The notes under the pieces: generated by a model | What the model was told of the DNA's origin: nothing | Seen by the model: the letters and a program-made list of their open reading frames with translations, nothing else | Databases searched by the model: none | Assembly (NCBI GenBank): GCA_019095985.1 | Contig: CM032667.1 | Coordinates: forward strand, 40,651,826 to 40,715,825 | Length of the DNA: 64,000 bases | Direction of reading: 5' to 3' | DNA from: Streblospio benedicti | Lineage: Eukaryota > Annelida > Polychaeta > Spionida > Spionidae | Made by a program: the position numbers and the translations under genes | Part shown: one piece after another, positions 63,524 to 64,000 of the stretch | Layout of the letters: the number at the start of each line of letters is the position of its first letter | Position numbering within the stretch: position 1 is the first letter of the stretch

Positions 63524-64000
63524 ATGCCTGTATTGGAAGTATCAGCGGTCACGGTCTGGCTGGTCTTGTTGCAACAGGCAGTGCCAGTCGTTCTAGAAGA
63601 AGAGTCTAGTGGAGAACCTACCCCAGGCCCGAAACCCGACTGCAAATGGATGATCTACCGTGATGACGTTACCGAAGCATGCACCGGCAACAGCAATATC
63701 ACCAAGAACATGGGGAAAAGAGTAGCATGGACGAGTGCCAGAAAGCCTGTTGCGCGGAGAGTGTTGAGAGCGATAAAGATCCGGCGTACAAAGTTATCAT
63801 ATGGGAAGCTGACAAGAAGTGCATATGCTCCAGTAGGTGCTATGGGTTCAGTCTTGTCACAAAACCAAGTCCTGGCACCAAAATTGGCATCATTAAAAAA
63901 GGCTTTCGTTGTCAAGATCCGAAGTCCCACCTATTAAGTGCACCTATCAAGCAGCTTAAAAAGTGCGATGAAAATCGGGATAAACAAGAAACGCCTGTGT
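63524..64000 (+). CDS. secreted Cys-rich PAN-like protein (3' partial)
   Basis: The ATG at 63524 begins a signal peptide (VSAVTVWLVLLQQAVPVV). After a Pro-rich linker the chain reads CKWMIYRDDVTEAC, then, one base out of frame, SMDECQKACCAES, then KVIIWEADKKCICSSRC and onward to the window edge. One extra G in the G4 run at 63712-63715 joins the two parts. The order (Thr/Ile-rich start, MDECQKAC, a hydrophobic strand, KKCIC) fits a PAN/apple-type domain, usually a protein or carbohydrate binding module in extracellular proteins; the assignment is tentative. The frame is still open at 64000. Confidence 0.6.

Overview
This window looks like nuclear DNA of an invertebrate animal, probably a bilaterian. 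The reasons are: short coding exons with GT-AG (and apparently two GC-AG) introns of a few hundred bases to about 2 kb; AATAAA signals after stop codons; animal-type domains (calcium-binding EGF repeats, FN3, ankyrin, PAN-like); a tRNA-Ala-derived SINE; a Penelope-like fragment; and many short inverted-repeat elements in AT-rich flanks. No operons, rRNA, CRISPR or plasmid features were seen. Phylum cannot be fixed by reading alone. A 100-base run of N (1911-2010) marks a scaffold gap.

Layout, left to right. 0-3.6 kb: mostly non-coding, with one putative minus-strand exon and the gap. 3.7-5.9 kb (+): a three-exon ankyrin-repeat protein with an acidic head and a hydrophobic tail. 6.4-7.25 kb (+): an ATTGG (inverted CCAAT) minisatellite followed by an exon made of degenerate tandem repeats. 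7.6-8.0 kb (-): a small two-exon gene convergent with it. 10.9-11.2 kb (+): a Cys-rich terminal exon. 17.9-20.4 kb (+): a single-exon 824-aa receptor-like protein (signal peptide, beta-sandwich-like head, about 11 EGF modules, FN3, TM). 24.3-29.9 kb (-): an eight-exon secreted Cys-rich protein of about 449 aa. 30.4-32.3 kb (-): a small three-exon membrane protein. 33.8-35.4 kb (+): several coding-like blocks with an unresolved gene model. 39.2-49.6 kb (+): the largest gene, 13 exons with consistent phases, encoding a long, mostly disordered Ser/Pro/Lys-rich protein with an alternative short end. 56-57.3 kb (-): the 3' end of a membrane-protein gene, apparently with a 19-nt microexon. 57.75 kb (+): a 71-aa ORF. 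63.5 kb to the edge (+): a secreted PAN-like Cys-rich protein that runs off the window.

Two themes cut across the window. First, at least seven separate coding exons are open in one frame, then continue in another, and most are joined by a single-base change at a homopolymer. This suggests consensus indel errors rather than many pseudogenes. Second, the intergenic DNA is rich in foldback elements, including a 108-nt near-perfect hairpin, a 392-bp TA-flanked MITE, a nested 183-bp palindrome and a family ending in TACAGTA-AACCT. Two direct copies of a 1.45-1.6 kb repeat bracket the large disordered-protein gene.

The genes share no evident pathway. Exon models come from reading splice sites and phases by eye; product names are kept to what motifs support.
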